Origin: Palaemon carinicauda
Taxonomy: Eukaryota > Arthropoda > Malacostraca > Decapoda > Palaemonidae
Direction: 5' to 3'
Assembly: GCF_036898095.1 (NCBI RefSeq)
Contig: NC_090735.1
Span: 3,505,978 to 3,569,977 of the forward strand
Length of the DNA stretch: 64,000 bases
The translations under genes and the position numbers were made by a program. The notes beneath the pieces were generated by a model. It had not been told where the DNA came from and ran no database searches. It was given only the letters and a program-made list of their open reading frames with translations. How positions within the stretch are numbered: the stretch's first letter is position 1; each line of letters begins with the position of its first letter. Positions 52,511-64,000 of this stretch are shown piece by piece.

Positions 52511-53579
52511 TGCCTTCAGACTTTCGAAAGACTCTCAAGAGCTAGGGGCTTTTCGAAGGAGGCAGCCAGAGCGATTGCCAGAGCAAGGAGGACATCCACT
52601 CTCAGAGTCTATCAGTCTAAAGGGGAAGTCTTCCGAAGCTGGTACAAGGCCAATGCAGTTTCCTCATCCAGTACCACTGTAACCCAGATTGCTGACTTCC
52701 TGTTACATCTAAGGAACGTAAGATCCCTTTAAGCTCCTACGATTAAGGGTTACAGAAGTATGTTGGCAGCGGTTTTCCGCCACAGAGGCTTGGATCTTTC
52801 CACCAACAAAGATCTACAGGACCTCCTTAGGTCTTTTAAGACCTCAAAGGAACGTCGGTTGTCCACTCCAGGCTGGAATCTAGACGTGGTCCTAAGGTTC
52901 CTTATGTCATCAAGATTTGAACCTCTCCAATCAGCCTCTTTTAAGGACCTCACATTAAAAACTCTTTTCCTCGTGTGCTTGACAACAGCTAAAAGAGTAA
53001 GTGAGATCCACGCCTTCAGCAGGAACATAGTTTTCACATCTGAAACGGCTACATGTTCCTTGCAGCTCGGTTTTTTGCTAAAACAAGCTTCCTTCACGTC
53101 CTTGGCCTAAGTCGTTCGAGATCCCAAGCCTGTCCAACTTGGTGGGGGACGAACTGGAGAGAGTACTTTGCCCAGTTAGAGCTCTTAGGTACTATCTAAA
53201 AAGGTCATAACCTTTACGAGGACAATCAGAAGCCTTATGGTGTGCTATCAAGAAGCCTTCTCTTCCAAGGTCTAAGAACTCAGTTTCTTACCTATTCAGG
53301 CTCCTGATTAGGGAAGCACATTCTCATCTGAAGGAAGAAGACCTTGCTTTGCTGAAGGTAAGGACACATGAAGTGAGAGCTGTGGCTACTTCAGTGGCCT
53401 TCAAACAGAACCGTTCTCTGCAGAGTGTTATGGATGCAACCTATTGGAGAAGCAAGTCAGTGTTCGCATCATTCTATCTCAAAGATGTCCAGTCTCTTTA
53501 CGAGAACTGCTACACCCTGGGACCATTCGTAGCAACGAATGCAGTAGTAGGCGGGGGCTCAGCCACTACATTCCCATAA
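52490..53579 (+). pseudogene. tyrosine recombinase (copy F), three frame pieces
   Basis: SSSDCLQTFERLSRARGFSK, RVYQSKGEVF, then a TAA at 52730 where copy D has Ser (RSLSAPTIKGYR); resumes APTIKGYRSMLAAVF and LTTAKRVSEIHAFSRN (catalytic Arg present); then LSNLVGDELERVLCPVRALR in another frame; finally RTHEVRAVATSVAF (HxxR) and FASFYL (Tyr). Catalytic residues are all present but on broken frames. Confidence 0.8.
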
Positions 53580-53969
53580 TCCCATAACCTTTTTAACCTT
53601 TCTCTTGAATACTTTTTATGGGTTTTACGGTCGGCTAAGAAGCCTTCCACATCCTTGTTGATTTGGCGGGTGGTCAATTCTTTCTTGAGAAGCGCCGAGG
53701 TTAAAGGTTGTGATGAGGTCCTTTAGTATGGGTTGCAGCCCTTTATACTTCAGCACCTAAGAGTCGTTCAGCATCCTAAGAGGACCGCTACGCTCAGTAA
53801 GAAAGACGTACTTAATAAAGGCAGAGTAATGGTTCAAGTCGTCTTCCTTACCAGGTACTTATTTATTTTATGTTATTTTTGAATAACTAATAAAATAAAA
53901 TACGGGATACTTAGCTTCTTTGTTAACATGTATGCTGGTCTCCACCCACCACCCTGGGTGTGAATCAGC

Positions 53970-54057
53970 TACATGATTATCGGGTAAGATTAATATTGAA
54001 AAATGTTATTTTCATTAGTAAAATAAATTTTTGAATATACTTACCCGATAATCATGA
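53970..54057 (+). repeat. ICR of copy F
   Basis: GATTATCGGGTAAGATTAAT, ATTGAAAAAT is the reverse complement of the left outer end, and GTTATTTTCATTAGTAAAAT, TATACTTACCCGATAATC of the right outer end; joined directly. Confidence 0.9.
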
Positions 54058-54100
54058 TTTAATTGACCCACCCTTCCTCCCCATAGAGAACCAGTGGACC

Positions 54101-54293
54101 GAGGAAAAAATTGAGGTGGTGTTGACAAGAAGTACTGGAGTACCTGACCACAGATGGCGCTGTGGTGTTCACCCCCACCTGTATAGCGATCGCTGGCGTA
54201 TCCTGACCGTAGATTTCTGTCGGCAACAGAGTTGACAGCTACATGATTATCGGGTAAGTATATTCAAAAATTTATTTTACTAATGAAAATAAC
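54101..54293 (+). repeat. right inverted terminal repeat of copy F
   Basis: GAGGAAAAAATTGAGGTGGT through ATTTCTGTCGGCAACAGAGT to ACTAATGAAAATAAC. Confidence 0.9.
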
Positions 54294-55060
54294 ATATCTC
54301 ATATAAACTATAAAAACTTGAACAGAACAAGAGGAAGAGAAAAAGGATAGAATAATGTGCTGGAGTGTACCCTCAAGCAAGAGAACTCTAATCCAAGACA
54401 GTGGAAGACCATGGTACAGAGGCTATGGCATTACCTAAGACTAGAGAACAATGGTTTGATTTTGGAGTGTCCTCTAAGAAGAGCTGCTTACCATAGCTAA
54501 AGAGTCTCTTCTACCCTTACCAAGAGGAAAGTGGTCACTGAACAATTACAGTGCAGTAACTCCTTGAGTGAAGGAGAGTTGTTTGGTAATGTGTTGTTAG
54601 GTGTATGAGAACAGAGAAGAATATGTAAAGAATAGGCCAGACTATTCAGTGTGTATAGGCAAAGGGAAAATGAACCGTAACCAGAGAGAAGGATCCAATG
54701 TAGTATTTTCTGGCCAGTTAAAAGACCCTAAAACTCTATAGCGGTAGTATCTCAATGGGTGGCTGGTGCCCTAGCCAACCTACTACTCATCATCTCCTCT
54801 TACGCCTATTGACGCAAAGATTAGATTTCGCCAGTCGTCTCCGTTTTGAGCTTTTAATTCAATACTTCTCCATTCATCATCTACTTCACGCTTTATAGTT
54901 CTAAGCCATGTAGGCCTGGGTCTTCCAAATCTTCTAGTGCCTTGTGGAGCCCAGTTAAACATTTTGTGAACTACAGTAATCTCTTGGGGAGTGCAAAGAG
55001 CATGCCCAAACCATCACCATCTACCCCTCATCATGATCTTCTCCACATACCACATATGGT
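54294..55060 (-). mobile_element. LINE 3' end inside copy E, part 2, with RT C-terminus
   Basis: 54294-54760 continues the 3' UTR interrupted by copy F and matches 7000-7480. 54775-55055 on the minus strand reads VEKIMMRGRW*WFGHALCTP, QGTRRFGRPRPTWLRTIKRE, DDWRNLIFASIGVRGDDE: the C-terminal tail of a LINE RT (WFGHVLRMP, RGRPRxTW, W..L). So this copy shows, in LINE sense, coding end, stop, ~650-base 3' UTR and AAT tail in one piece. One stop within the coding tail. Confidence 0.75.
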
Positions 55061-55089
55061 ACTCGAGTAATCTCTCTTATACTGTAGTT

Positions 55090-56400
55090 TGCTTCATTTG
55101 TGGCTTTCCTTTGGGGCTTTTGGGTTCCCCAACGAAGGAACGACTTTCGAAGGTGCTGACTCTTGGGTCACTGCCGGAGCGTTCAGCTGCCTTCATTGGG
55201 GTTGGTCACCCCCTTCCTAACCGAGCTGCCGGATAGGAGTCCCTTCCAGTCGGTTTCATGTCCCAAGCCGATGCTTCCTCCGCAGTTCCACTCCCATCGG
55301 AAAAGTTGTAGGTGGGTGGGTTCTCTTTGGAGTTCCAGCCCCGAGTACGATCCTCCCCCGTGGTAAGTGCGCATGCTGAGTTTACTTAGCAGGAGAAACC
55401 TGGTGTGCCTCCACCCTACGAGTTTGATTGCCCTTCTCTCCAACGTGAAAGGGCTTCCTCGCTGGAGTGGTACCCCATGAGTACCTCGTAAGGGAGTGTG
55501 CAAGTCGTCGCTACCTCACTCTAACCTTTCAGAGTGCCCTGATAATTGCAGCAGCCGACTCTCTGTAGTCGCAGCCCCCATTTCACCATGCCGTCAATGC
55601 AGAGTTTCGCGAGCGCTAGACCCTCGGGTCTTGCCTCGAGTGCTTATTCTGTTATTTGCTGGCGATGGAAGCACGCGTTCGCAGACAAGCCAACTTTGCC
55701 TTCCTCGTCACTATCTCAGCTTGCTCAGCCTGCTTTCTGCGTGCGAAAAGCAACTTGCTAACCACCTGCAAGTGCTCTTGTGAGTGTTCATGTGTTAATT
55801 CACGATGCTTTGGGTCATGAACAAGCACATCCTGGTTGTAAGAGCAGAGACTAGCACTCTGGTGACCTTGCTTGCGCGAGTGGTGAGTTCCTCTCCTGAC
55901 GGAGGTGTGTTTGTTGCTTCAAATGTGCTTGCTACCACTGAGCCATGCACACATAGCTTAGTGTGCTCTCAAGTGCTACCGCTGGGACACGCACGCATGC
56001 CTAAGTGTGCTCTACAAGATAAGTGGTTGTTGGTGACCGCGTTCTCAAAACATCGCTCTTAAGAGCTCTTGCAGCTGTCCCTTCCTTTGCGAAGGACACG
56101 CCATGGTTCGAAAAGTTCTTGGAGGCTGTGAAGGAGACTGTCACCAACCCTGCTCCAGTCCAATCATCAATCATCATGGACCATTAACCAACCCATACTT
56201 AGTGTCAGGATCTCTCAGTAGTTCCAGTCCACCTGTGGGCCTTAGGCACAAGAGTACTGCCTTCTGGCATGCTCCTCCTCCACCCTCGGAGTCTCCTTTT
56301 GCTCAAGGTCACTTGTCTGATCAGCAAAGGATCTCACACTTCAGGCTTAAGTCCAGACCATGTTGAAGAAGGGCCCTCTCCAAGAGCTCCTCAAATGGTC
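55090..56400 (+). pseudogene. gag remnant (copy E)
   Basis: LGLLGSPTKERL aligns with LGLKGSPSKEALF of copy C. Downstream the sequence matches the isolated fragment at 28548-29050. No SR-like repeat array is present, so that array is specific to copy C among those here. Confidence 0.6.
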
Positions 56401-56439
56401 CCCATACTTGTACAGTTGATTCTTACTTGTAGAGAAGGT

Positions 56440-57620
56440 GTCTCTAGGCAGGAGGCTATTCATCAACCTCTCAGCTCTGAACGAGTTTGTCCATCAGACT
56501 CCATTCAAGTTGGAAACTGCAGAAACGGTTAGACAGGCTAACAGACCGAAGGACTTCATGATCACACTGGATCTGAAAGATGCTTACTTACAGATCCTGA
56601 TCCATCCAGCATCAAGGAAGTATTTACAATTGATCCTACTTGAAGATGATTTACCAGTTTCAGGTTCTATGCTTCAGTCTGTGCACAGCACCTCAAGTGT
56701 TCGCAAGAGTGTTCACTTTAGTCTGAACCTGGGACCATGCCAATGGCATTCGCCTTCTTTGTTATCTGTACCATTGATTGATTCTTGCAGATCCTTCTAC
56801 ACCGAGACAGGCTTCTCGCTCTTTTCGTGATCTGGGGACCGTTATGAATTTTCAGATGTCTTCTCTCTAACTAACCTTCACTGAAACTGGTATATCTCTG
56901 GATGCAAATAATGCCTACTTGCATCCAGAGATATACCAAAAATGAAAAGTTTTTCCATCCCAAAGCAGAATATAGAGGCTCAAGGAAGTGGCTTACCCTC
57001 CCTTTCGCAAGACTTGCTACAAGCACATCTATGGTTACAGCTGTGGGCCCCTTGACGTCCCTGCAGCATCTTGATGCCCATTGGCCGTCTTTACATTCGG
57101 TCTCTCCAGTGGCAGCTGAAGAACTTTTTGTCTCTTCACAGGGACCCTTGGGACCTTCGAGTACTGGTAGGGCCAGAGCAGAAGAGGATCTTGAGTTGTT
57201 GGGTAGCAAATACTAACATTCTCAAGAGTGTAGATCTCTCGAATTTGATGCTCTTCACAGGTGCATCTAAAGAAAGGTAGGCGGCTCACCTGTTGCAGCA
57301 CATGGCCTCCAGGCTGTGGTTCAAATCCAATCATCAGTGCCACATAAATCTCCTGCAGATAAGGGCAGCCTTTCTGTCCCTCGAACACTTCAAGGTCATT
57401 CCATAGTGTTGATGAATGACAACACAACGGTAGTGGTGTATCTAAACAAGTAAGGAAGTACTTTTTTATGGCAGCTTTACCAACCAACCTTAGAAATTGT
57501 GCACTGGATGGAAGACAAGTCGATCTTCCTGTCAGCCTGGTTCATTTCGGGCAAGAAGAATGTTCTTGTGGACAAACTGAGCAGGAAGAGTTGGCTCCGA
57601 ATGGTCTTTACATCCCCGTA
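56440..57620 (+). pseudogene. RT and RNase H remnant (copy E)
   Basis: LFINLSALNEFVHQTPFKLE, DFMITLDLKDAYLQILIHPA; the YxDD block is degraded (near 56760), and a 19-base hairpin replaces the YLGMILD-like segment. RNase H: FTGASK(E)R, NDNTTVVVYLNK, GKKNVLVDKLSRKS. Several stops. Confidence 0.7.
56889..56937. repeat. perfect 19-base inverted repeat in RT of copy E
   Basis: GGTATATCTCTGGATGCAA (56889-56907) and its exact reverse complement (56919-56937), loop of 11 bases. Copy C has no hairpin at this site. Confidence 0.9.
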
Positions 57621-57999
57621 TAGCCAACAAGGTCCTGTCTTTATTATGGATTTCAGCAATAATAGACCTATTCACAACGCCTCTCAACCAGAAACTTCCA
57701 GTGTACTGTTCACCAGTACCAGATCCCCAGGTATCTTTACAGGATGCCTTCCAACATCTGTGGGGCAACATAGACATCTATGTGTTTCCCCTCCTGTCTA
57801 ATGAGGCAACTCCTCAACAAGGTGATGGCATCACAAAATCTGTCAATGACCCTGATAGATTCGGTGTGGCAGCATACAGAATGGTATCCAGACCTACTGC
57901 TTACATAGGTACTGTGGGAGCTGCCGCCCATCCACAACCTGCTCAGGCAGCCACACGCGAAGATATTCCAAAAATTTGTTGCTTCCGTATGACTAAATG

Positions 58000-58990
58000 C
58001 CTGGAGGTTATCCAGCATCTCCTCTCGCAGAGAGGCTATTCGGATGCAGTGAGGAAATTGATGTCTGGATTCCCAAGAAGTCGTCTATCGCCATCTATTA
58101 GGCGTAGTGGACTATCTTATGTGGTTGGTGTTGCAGAGGAGGTGGCTCTCCACTTGATGCCACTATCCCCATGATAGCGTAGTTTCTTTTATACATTAGG
58201 GAGGAATGTATCGCTCAGCCTTCAACCTCGTCTTTAGACTGAACGGAGTTAACATTTCCTCTTTGACAGAACTGTCTCTTCTCATATGGAGTTTTGAGCT
58301 TATATGCTCCCAGGCGGAAGTTAGACCACCTCCTTGGAAAGTAGTAAGAGTACTGTCCTACGCTCTCTGAAAGGAGCTCCTTACAAACTGCTACTTCAGG
58401 GCTCCAATTGTGACTTGACGCTTAAGACGGTTTTCCTTCTCGCCCTTGCCTCTGCTAAGAGGGTTGGCAAGTTGCATGGTTATTCCTACAATGTCTTCTA
58501 TTCTAGGGGGTAGGAGCAGGTAGCACTCGGCTTTGTCCCTGATTTTGTAGGGAAGTCTCAGGATCTGGCTGTAGAAGACTCTAAGTTTGGGCCATCCTGA
58601 ATTTTGATTCTCTGTGATGCAACCAATGATCCTGATCAGTTTTTACTGAGTTCTGTAAGAGCACTGAGGCGCCATCTCAAGCGCATATCTGTAGCTCACG
58701 CACACGTCAAAAATTTGTTTGCAAGTAAGGGCACGGTTAAGAGGAGAGTCACAAAGAATATGATCTCCGCATGGATTTGGCAAGTCATTGACCGTGCCAT
58801 TAATTTTGGCTCTTCTCAACGTGATCGCCGACCCAAAGCTCATAACGTTAGGAACATAAGTACGTCCCTAGAATTCAAGAGAATCTTCTCTGTGGAGCTG
58901 GTTCTACAACCGAGTGTCTGGCTATGACCGACAAACTTCACCGCCCACTACCTGCAAGACGTAACCCATAGCAACTGTGGTGGCCACTCA
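58000..58990 (+). pseudogene. tyrosine recombinase remnant (copy E)
   Basis: VIQHLLSQRGYSDAVRKLMS, LALASAKRVGKLHGYSYNVF (catalytic Arg present), then a 107-codon frame from 58604: TNDPDQFLLSSVRALRRHLK, KRRVTKNMISAWIWQVIDRA, KAHNVRNISTSLEFKR (HxxR). The Tyr region follows in another frame (FTAHYLQDVTHSNC). Confidence 0.75.
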
Positions 58991-59490
58991 ACAAGTGGTG
59001 TAAGTTACCTCAGCTCCATTACATGACAAGTAGTAGTCAGTCAACGGCAAACATTGCTCGGTGTTAGTCTAGGTTGAATGGACCGAATGACTGGCCTTTT
59101 CTTCCTTTGTGTTCCCCTATCTTTGAGCACAGCATCCAGAGGACTCTGCAAGCTGGCCTACCTTCGTGTAGGTAACAACCATTTCCCTTGTGTGATCAGA
59201 GAAACTTTATATAGTTATGTCCTCATTCTCCTTGCAATGGGAAGTTGGACAATGTCTAGATTCAAGTATGAAGATGTGTTTATCACTCTCATCTTACCTG
59301 GTCAAATCACAGTGCTTGTTTTCCACTCATTCACCATGATTTCCCAGGCTGTCAGCTCTCTAACTTATCAGACTAAGAGTTCATGAGGTGCCAGGGTACC
59401 TTTCTTACACTAACAAACTCAAAGCCGTACCCCAGGTCAAGTTCCCCGGCCAGTTGGGGTTAGGACTTCTACCCACCTAAGGATGAGTTT

Positions 59491-59594
59491 CCGTAGTAAA
59501 GAGTGAAGGGTTTGTATTCGTGTAGGAGCAAATGACAAATTTGGAAGCAATTTTTGTTTCTAACTATACAAATATGAGCTCTTTACTTTTACTT
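59491..59594 (+). repeat. ICR of copy E
   Basis: CCGTAGTAAAGAGTGAAGGG, TTTGTATTCGTGTAGGAGCA is the reverse complement of 46792-46830; AATGACAAATTTGGAAGC, CTATACAAATATGAGCTC pairs with 59780-59832. Confidence 0.8.
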
Positions 59595-59832
59595 GTGCCT
59601 CTATCACCTACCAAGAGAGTCCTGCCTGCAATGAAAAATTGACGTATATCACTGGGAAAGTGTGTAAGTGGGGTGGCTGGTCTACCCCTACCCCTGGTAA
59701 TTAGCCAAAGGCCGTTGACACCTCACGTAAAAGTTTATGGCTAGGTTGCAGCTATGCTGAAAACACATATCAATAGTTAAGAGTTCAAGTTTTTATAGTT
59801 AGGAAAAATACAAATTACCGGTACTTCCAATT

Positions 59833-60112
59833 TTTTTTTATTTTCCAGTCATAACTTCTGGAACTTTAAAATTTGTATAATTTGATAAATACAGATTTCC
59901 CATAGGCCTAATTATTTGCATCCAAAAAGTTCAAAATACCAAAATTCTGTTAAGGGTATCTCCTGCATGGTTTAAAAGCTCCTGTCAGTGAAGCTTAGTT
60001 CATCTTAATCCATAGAAACCCAGCTATGTATATTCTTACACCTTTGGTTCAGTTTGCAGAACATCAGAACATGTCCTGTAATTGCACAAATATTACTCAT
60101 TGCATAAAGATT
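59833..60112. other. no recognisable feature
   Basis: AT-rich spacer between copies E and G. Confidence 0.4.
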
Positions 60113-62660
60113 GTTCCAACACAATACAAACCTTTGTTCTTTACTATGTATAGATGTTTCAGCACAAACTGAATTTAGCCATAAAAACTTTTGTGCTAGG
60201 TGTCAACAACCCTCTATTAGTTAGGGGGAGTAGTGAGGACTAGACTAACCTCTCCACTCATAGACTCACCCAGTGAGATCCTGCACTTTTTTTTTCACTA
60301 CGGTCAAGTGCAGACCTATTGTCTCTCCCGTCCGGATTCAATTCTTATTTAATTGGCTGTAAAGACTAAATATTTCACTATCATCACAGGCTCTGCTCTT
60401 TGTGCAGATGGCATTACTGCCCGGAGGCTTCTCCTTGCGCTGAGTGTTGGTAGTGGTCCTCCTCCCAGTGGGAGCAATTGGTAGAAGCAGAAAGAAGTCT
60501 AAAAGGGACTCTTCGCCTTTGACTTAATCCTCAAAGAGGAATAAGTCCTGAATGATCTCTCTTGCAGCTTATTCTCTCTCCCCTACCTCTTTTAGTTCGG
60601 TTTCCTGAAGAGGCTGATCAGATAAGAGCGATGACCATTAGACGCCGGACGACCCTCAGGTCTGTAAGACCACCGCTGCTTCCCCTAGTAAAACAGTGGC
60701 TCCTTCCCCCAGTAAAACAGTGGCTCCTTCCCCCCCATGGGAAGTCTAGCTCTCTTTGATGTTCTGTGTTTTAATTGTGGCCTCTCTCAGGACTTTTGGG
60801 TTCCCCCACAAAGGAACTTTTGTCGGAAATGTCGAAGCTTGGGGCACAGCAGTAGCCACTGAAGGGGAGTCCCCACCAGTCCGTCTTGTGCCCCAGGCGC
60901 ATACTTCCTCTGTAATTCATCACCCACTTGAGTAGTTGCAGGCAGGTTCTCTTCAGAGTTCCAGCCTGGTGTGCTCAACCCCCGGAGTTTTCTTTGGAGT
61001 TCCAGCTTGCGTTTTGGGGAAGTTTGAGCACAGAATTCTCTCACCCTGAGGTTCTGCTTGAACCTCAACCCTATGAGGATGGTCAGTGCTCTCACAGGCA
61101 TGAGAAGTCTTCTTCTTTTGAGTGGTCTCCCCTCGAGTTTGTCGTTAGTGTGTGTGTGACTCATCACCATCTCCCTCTAGCTCTCTGGAGCTATGATCTT
61201 CGGAGAAATCTGGCAATCTTTCGTGCATAGCAGAAACGCTTCTTACTTTTCATATGTTGCCATCAAAGGACCTGTTCACCTCCTAGTTGATTCAGAATTC
61301 CAGTTCTAGAATATTTAATAAGCTGCTCTTTAAGTCCAGGGAACTCAGCAGCATTCGAGTCACCTTCCACCATGTTCCTCTAGGTACCTTGGCCTCTCTG
61401 CCCACTTATCTTGTTTACCAATTACTCGGTCTGTGGACACTTTTTGTATCAGGTTATATTGTCAGCTGCCAATTTTAGTGGCATCCAGTTTTGCTAATAC
61501 TCCTTTTATACTGGCCTTTAGAACTACCCTTCTGCTAGTGACATTGAAGAAGGGATTTTTTGTTGGGTGAAGCCTCTCTACAATGAACTGCAGTTCTCCA
61601 TCTTACTTTGCTGAATAGCTCCATTCAGTCTCTGGTGTAAAAGGCTGTCTGCACCATTTAACTAGACCCCAGACTGAAGAGCTCGGATCCTTCCCCTTCA
61701 GAGGATCAGCCAGGGCTCATGAGCACAGTAGCTTCAAATGGTCTTCCCACTCCTGAAACTTGACCCCTTGGGATGTCGGTCGAGTCCTTAGGTCTCTCAA
61801 GTGGACTCTCCTGTAACGGGCATCATTTAGGATTTGACCCCTTGACTGCACACAAGGCTCAGCCTAAGCATTACGTGGAGCGTACCACATGACATGTCGT
61901 TTGCCACGATACATTCTCAATGAAGAAATGCATTACTCTTCCTTGGCCAGAGTTTGTGTCCAAGAGTCAAGGTAAGTCTAAAAGGAGTAGTAGAATGTCA
62001 GGCTGGTCTCCTATTCGTTTTCCCCCAGTGGAATGAAGCAGTCAATCTGTTGTATGCTAGATCGGACGCTAGATACGTGACACCCTCATGACAAAGCAAC
62101 TACGGTATCTTTTACAATGAGAAGGATGGATGAAATGTGTGTCATCCATTTCTTGTAATGATACAATATCTATTTTATAGGTTCTTCCATGACTGCTTAC
62201 CAGTTGTCTGATAGGGATTCAGGCTAACACTGCAACATCTCCATACTCAGGTTGTTAGGAGAATTATAAGTGCAATTACTTTTATTCTTTTCCAAGACCA
62301 AAGTACATAGACATTTCCCAGGTCAGTAGACCAACTAGATTGGTTTTAGTGTCTTCATCCTTTTCTAAGGATGTTTATCATACAAGGTCGAAGATTTGTA
62401 TTACACGTAGGAACAAATCACAATTTTTATCTTTTTATTTTTCCTAACTATACAACCCTGAGGCCTTTAAGTTATACTACTCACCTGAATGACCCTGCAA
62501 GTCCTAGGTCAAGGTCAAAGTGAAGGTTACTTACCTACCTGCCACCCGCCAGCAAATACTACAGCATTAAAAGTTTAAACGGCTGTTCCGTCTCTGCCAA
62601 AGTCATACTAATATTAAAAGTCTTAGATTTGTATAGTTAGAAAAAATATAAAGTTGATTC
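60113..62660 (+). mobile_element. DIRS1-like copy G (internally deleted)
   Basis: Left terminus GTTCCAACACAATACAAACC, TTCTTTACTATG, AGCCATAAAAACTTTTGTGC, CAACAACCCTCTATTAGTTA, same subfamily as E. Acceptor-like CATCACAG (60388-60389), gag (CPEASPCAEC, SSSQWEQ; 60780 on LRTFGFPHKGTFVG), then short RT-region and recombinase scraps (TPWDVGRVLRSLK near 61770), ICR (62390-62480) and a decayed right terminus (TTAGATTTGTATAGTTAG). At 2.5 kb it has lost nearly all of pol. Confidence 0.65.
62390..62480 (+). repeat. ICR of copy G
   Basis: TCGAAGATTTGTATTACACG, TAGGAACAAATCACAATTTT, TTTTCCTAACTATACAACCC: left-end and right-end complements joined as in the other copies, with more mismatches. Confidence 0.65.
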
Positions 62661-63565
62661 AAAACTTCTGTGATATTTCTGATGTAGTATTGTACAGTAT
62701 TTCCTTAGGCAAACATCTAAGAACTCTTGAAGCAATTTCTAACTGAACCAAAGGGGAAAATTTTAGTTGTTTCGGTACTTCTTCAGAATCCATTTCATTA
62801 TTTGCCAAATCCACCTGTTCTGTGTCTGATATTGTCAAATGTTTTTAAATTCCTTTGGCTTTTAATTTTACTATTTTTCTGTGGTATTAGAAGTGTTATC
62901 AGAATCTGGCATGAATGATAAGGTATATAGCCTAATGATTCATCAGATTATGTATAGTATTTTTGTTGATACCTTTGTCGATCATACAAGCAACATGGTA
63001 GATTTTGTCTTTTAAAAAGAAACAAATAATGTGTTAAACCTAATGATTTATTTTGAATTTGTATGGCATTCAGGATTACAGATGACCGTACATGTTACAA
63101 TTTTTTTAGGGAGATACAATTCATCATCTGCTGAAGCTCAGATTGCTTCAACACAGCGCTGTAAAAAATTTATATTTTATGAATGATTTCTGTAGTTGAT
63201 TTATATTACTTTACATACAAATAAGACGGCCTTATTGGTAACTGATGCATCTCACTTCTAATTATTTTTTTTTCATTTTATATTTCCATGTCTTCTCATG
63301 CCAGGAGGTTGAAGTTGCAAGGTAAATTGAGGCCCTTTTTTTATGTGGGAATGGGAGAGTTGGATCTAAGATTTTGCCCAGTGGTAGATTAACTCATTGT
63401 ATATTGATAGAAAAATTAGTTACAAGGTTGACTGTGAAGTGTTATGTTACGTACTGCTTGTATGATACTCAATTGATGTTTAGTGACAAAAATTAATTTT
63501 TCATCAAAATACTGATGTTCGTTAGAGTGTGTACTGTATCCCTAGATGTACTGATAACTTATGAC
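62661..63565. other. no recognisable feature
   Basis: AT-rich sequence with short frames only; nothing named. Confidence 0.4.
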
Positions 63566-63569
63566 ATAA

Positions 63570-63630
<61 letters not shown>

Positions 63631-63637
63631 ATATATA

Positions 63638-63681
<44 letters not shown>

Positions 63682-63683
63682 AG

Positions 63684-63755
<72 letters not shown>

Positions 63756-63778
63756 GTTTGTTTTTATATATTCATATG

Positions 63779-63839
<61 letters not shown>
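63566..63839. repeat. (TA)n compound microsatellite
   Basis: TA tracts with short TG, GTATG and TTTGTTTTTATATATTCATATG interruptions. Poly-YI frames here are artefacts. The remaining 160 bases to the window end show nothing further. Confidence 0.95.
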
Positions 63840-63842
<3 letters not shown>

Positions 63843-64000
63843 CTGTAGTACCTCAGTTTACAAGCTTACCGTAATATGTTCGGAGATTGAGCTTGTAACC
63901 AAAAAAGTTTGTACATGTATTTTAAATTAGTTTTTCCCATAAGAAATAAAGAAATTGACCCAATCCATTTTACAAGTATAAATACACATGTACATTCATT

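Larger units (their letters stand above)
47661..54293 (+). mobile_element. DIRS-like copy F (family 2), nested in a LINE nested in copy E
   Basis: A 6.6-kb element with inverted terminal repeats (47661-47834; 54101-54293), gag with a 42-bp repeat domain, a truncated RT lacking YxDD, RNase H, MT-like region, recombinase in three frame pieces and an ICR (53970-54057). Deleting it joins ATTAAAATAA to ATATCTCATATAAAC, matching AAATAAATATTTCCTATATA in the uninterrupted LINE copy at 6990-7010, so there is no target duplication. Same family as D (opposite orientation), with GCCAGCGATCGCTATACAGG in its termini. Non-autonomous. Confidence 0.88.
55060..59832 (+). mobile_element. DIRS1-like copy E, right part
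   Basis: Gag resumes near 55085 (FICGFPLGLLGSPTKERL), runs to ~56380, then RT (56440-56950), RNase H (57240-57600), MT-like (57690-57900), recombinase (58000-58990), 3' non-coding, ICR (59491-59594) and right terminus. All frames are damaged. It is the oldest layer of the three-level nest at 46.8-59.8 kb. Confidence 0.75.

Overview
The window looks like nuclear DNA of an arthropod, most likely a decapod crustacean. Evidence: very dense and long dinucleotide and (AAT)n microsatellites, single-exon-like host reading frames with splice acceptors in front, many non-LTR retrotransposon remnants, and at least seven copies of DIRS1-like tyrosine-recombinase retrotransposons, a superfamily known to be common in decapods. 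The clade assignment is inference; nothing bacterial or organellar is seen.

Only two reading frames look like host genes. (1) 1949-3487 (+): a 512-residue protein with ten 24-residue S/T/P-rich repeats and a Cys-rich C-terminus, probably the last exon of a longer gene. (2) 36125-39865 (+): an intact 1246-residue C2H2 zinc-finger protein with 18 fingers, a likely DNA-binding regulator, with a splice acceptor 168 bases before its ATG.

Most of the rest is mobile DNA. 0-11 kb: microsatellites and minisatellites (151-, 72-, 26- and 31-bp units, a huge (CT)n block), 3' ends of LINEs, a tRNA-derived SINE and a decayed LINE reverse transcriptase. 14-28 kb: old DIRS copy A (14.0-16.6 kb), then old copy B (16.9-28.0 kb) split by a much better preserved copy C (17740-26384) that shows the entire DIRS plan: inverted terminal repeats, gag with an SR-like repeat domain, RT/RNase H, MT-like region, tyrosine recombinase, and an internal complementary region that is the reverse complement of both outer ends joined. 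29.4-35.8 kb: copy D, minus strand, of a second DIRS family, lying in the (AAT)n tail of a LINE. 35.8-40.6 kb: zinc-finger gene. 41-46 kb: DIRS, LINE and SINE scraps and an old 145-bp tandem array broken by insertions. 46.8-59.8 kb: a three-level nest, DIRS copy E containing a LINE 3' end containing DIRS copy F (47661-54293). 60.1-62.7 kb: internally deleted DIRS copy G. The window ends in (TA)n.

The main results are: nested insertions whose empty sites can be reconstituted exactly without target duplications; a shared splice-acceptor-like signal upstream of gag in all seven DIRS copies examined; loss of the RT active site from both family-2 copies (D, F); loss of a catalytic Arg in the otherwise long recombinase ORF of C; and linkage of the most frequent dispersed repeat here to the 3' end of a LINE. 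No autonomous intact element is visible: every DIRS copy has stops, frameshifts or deletions.
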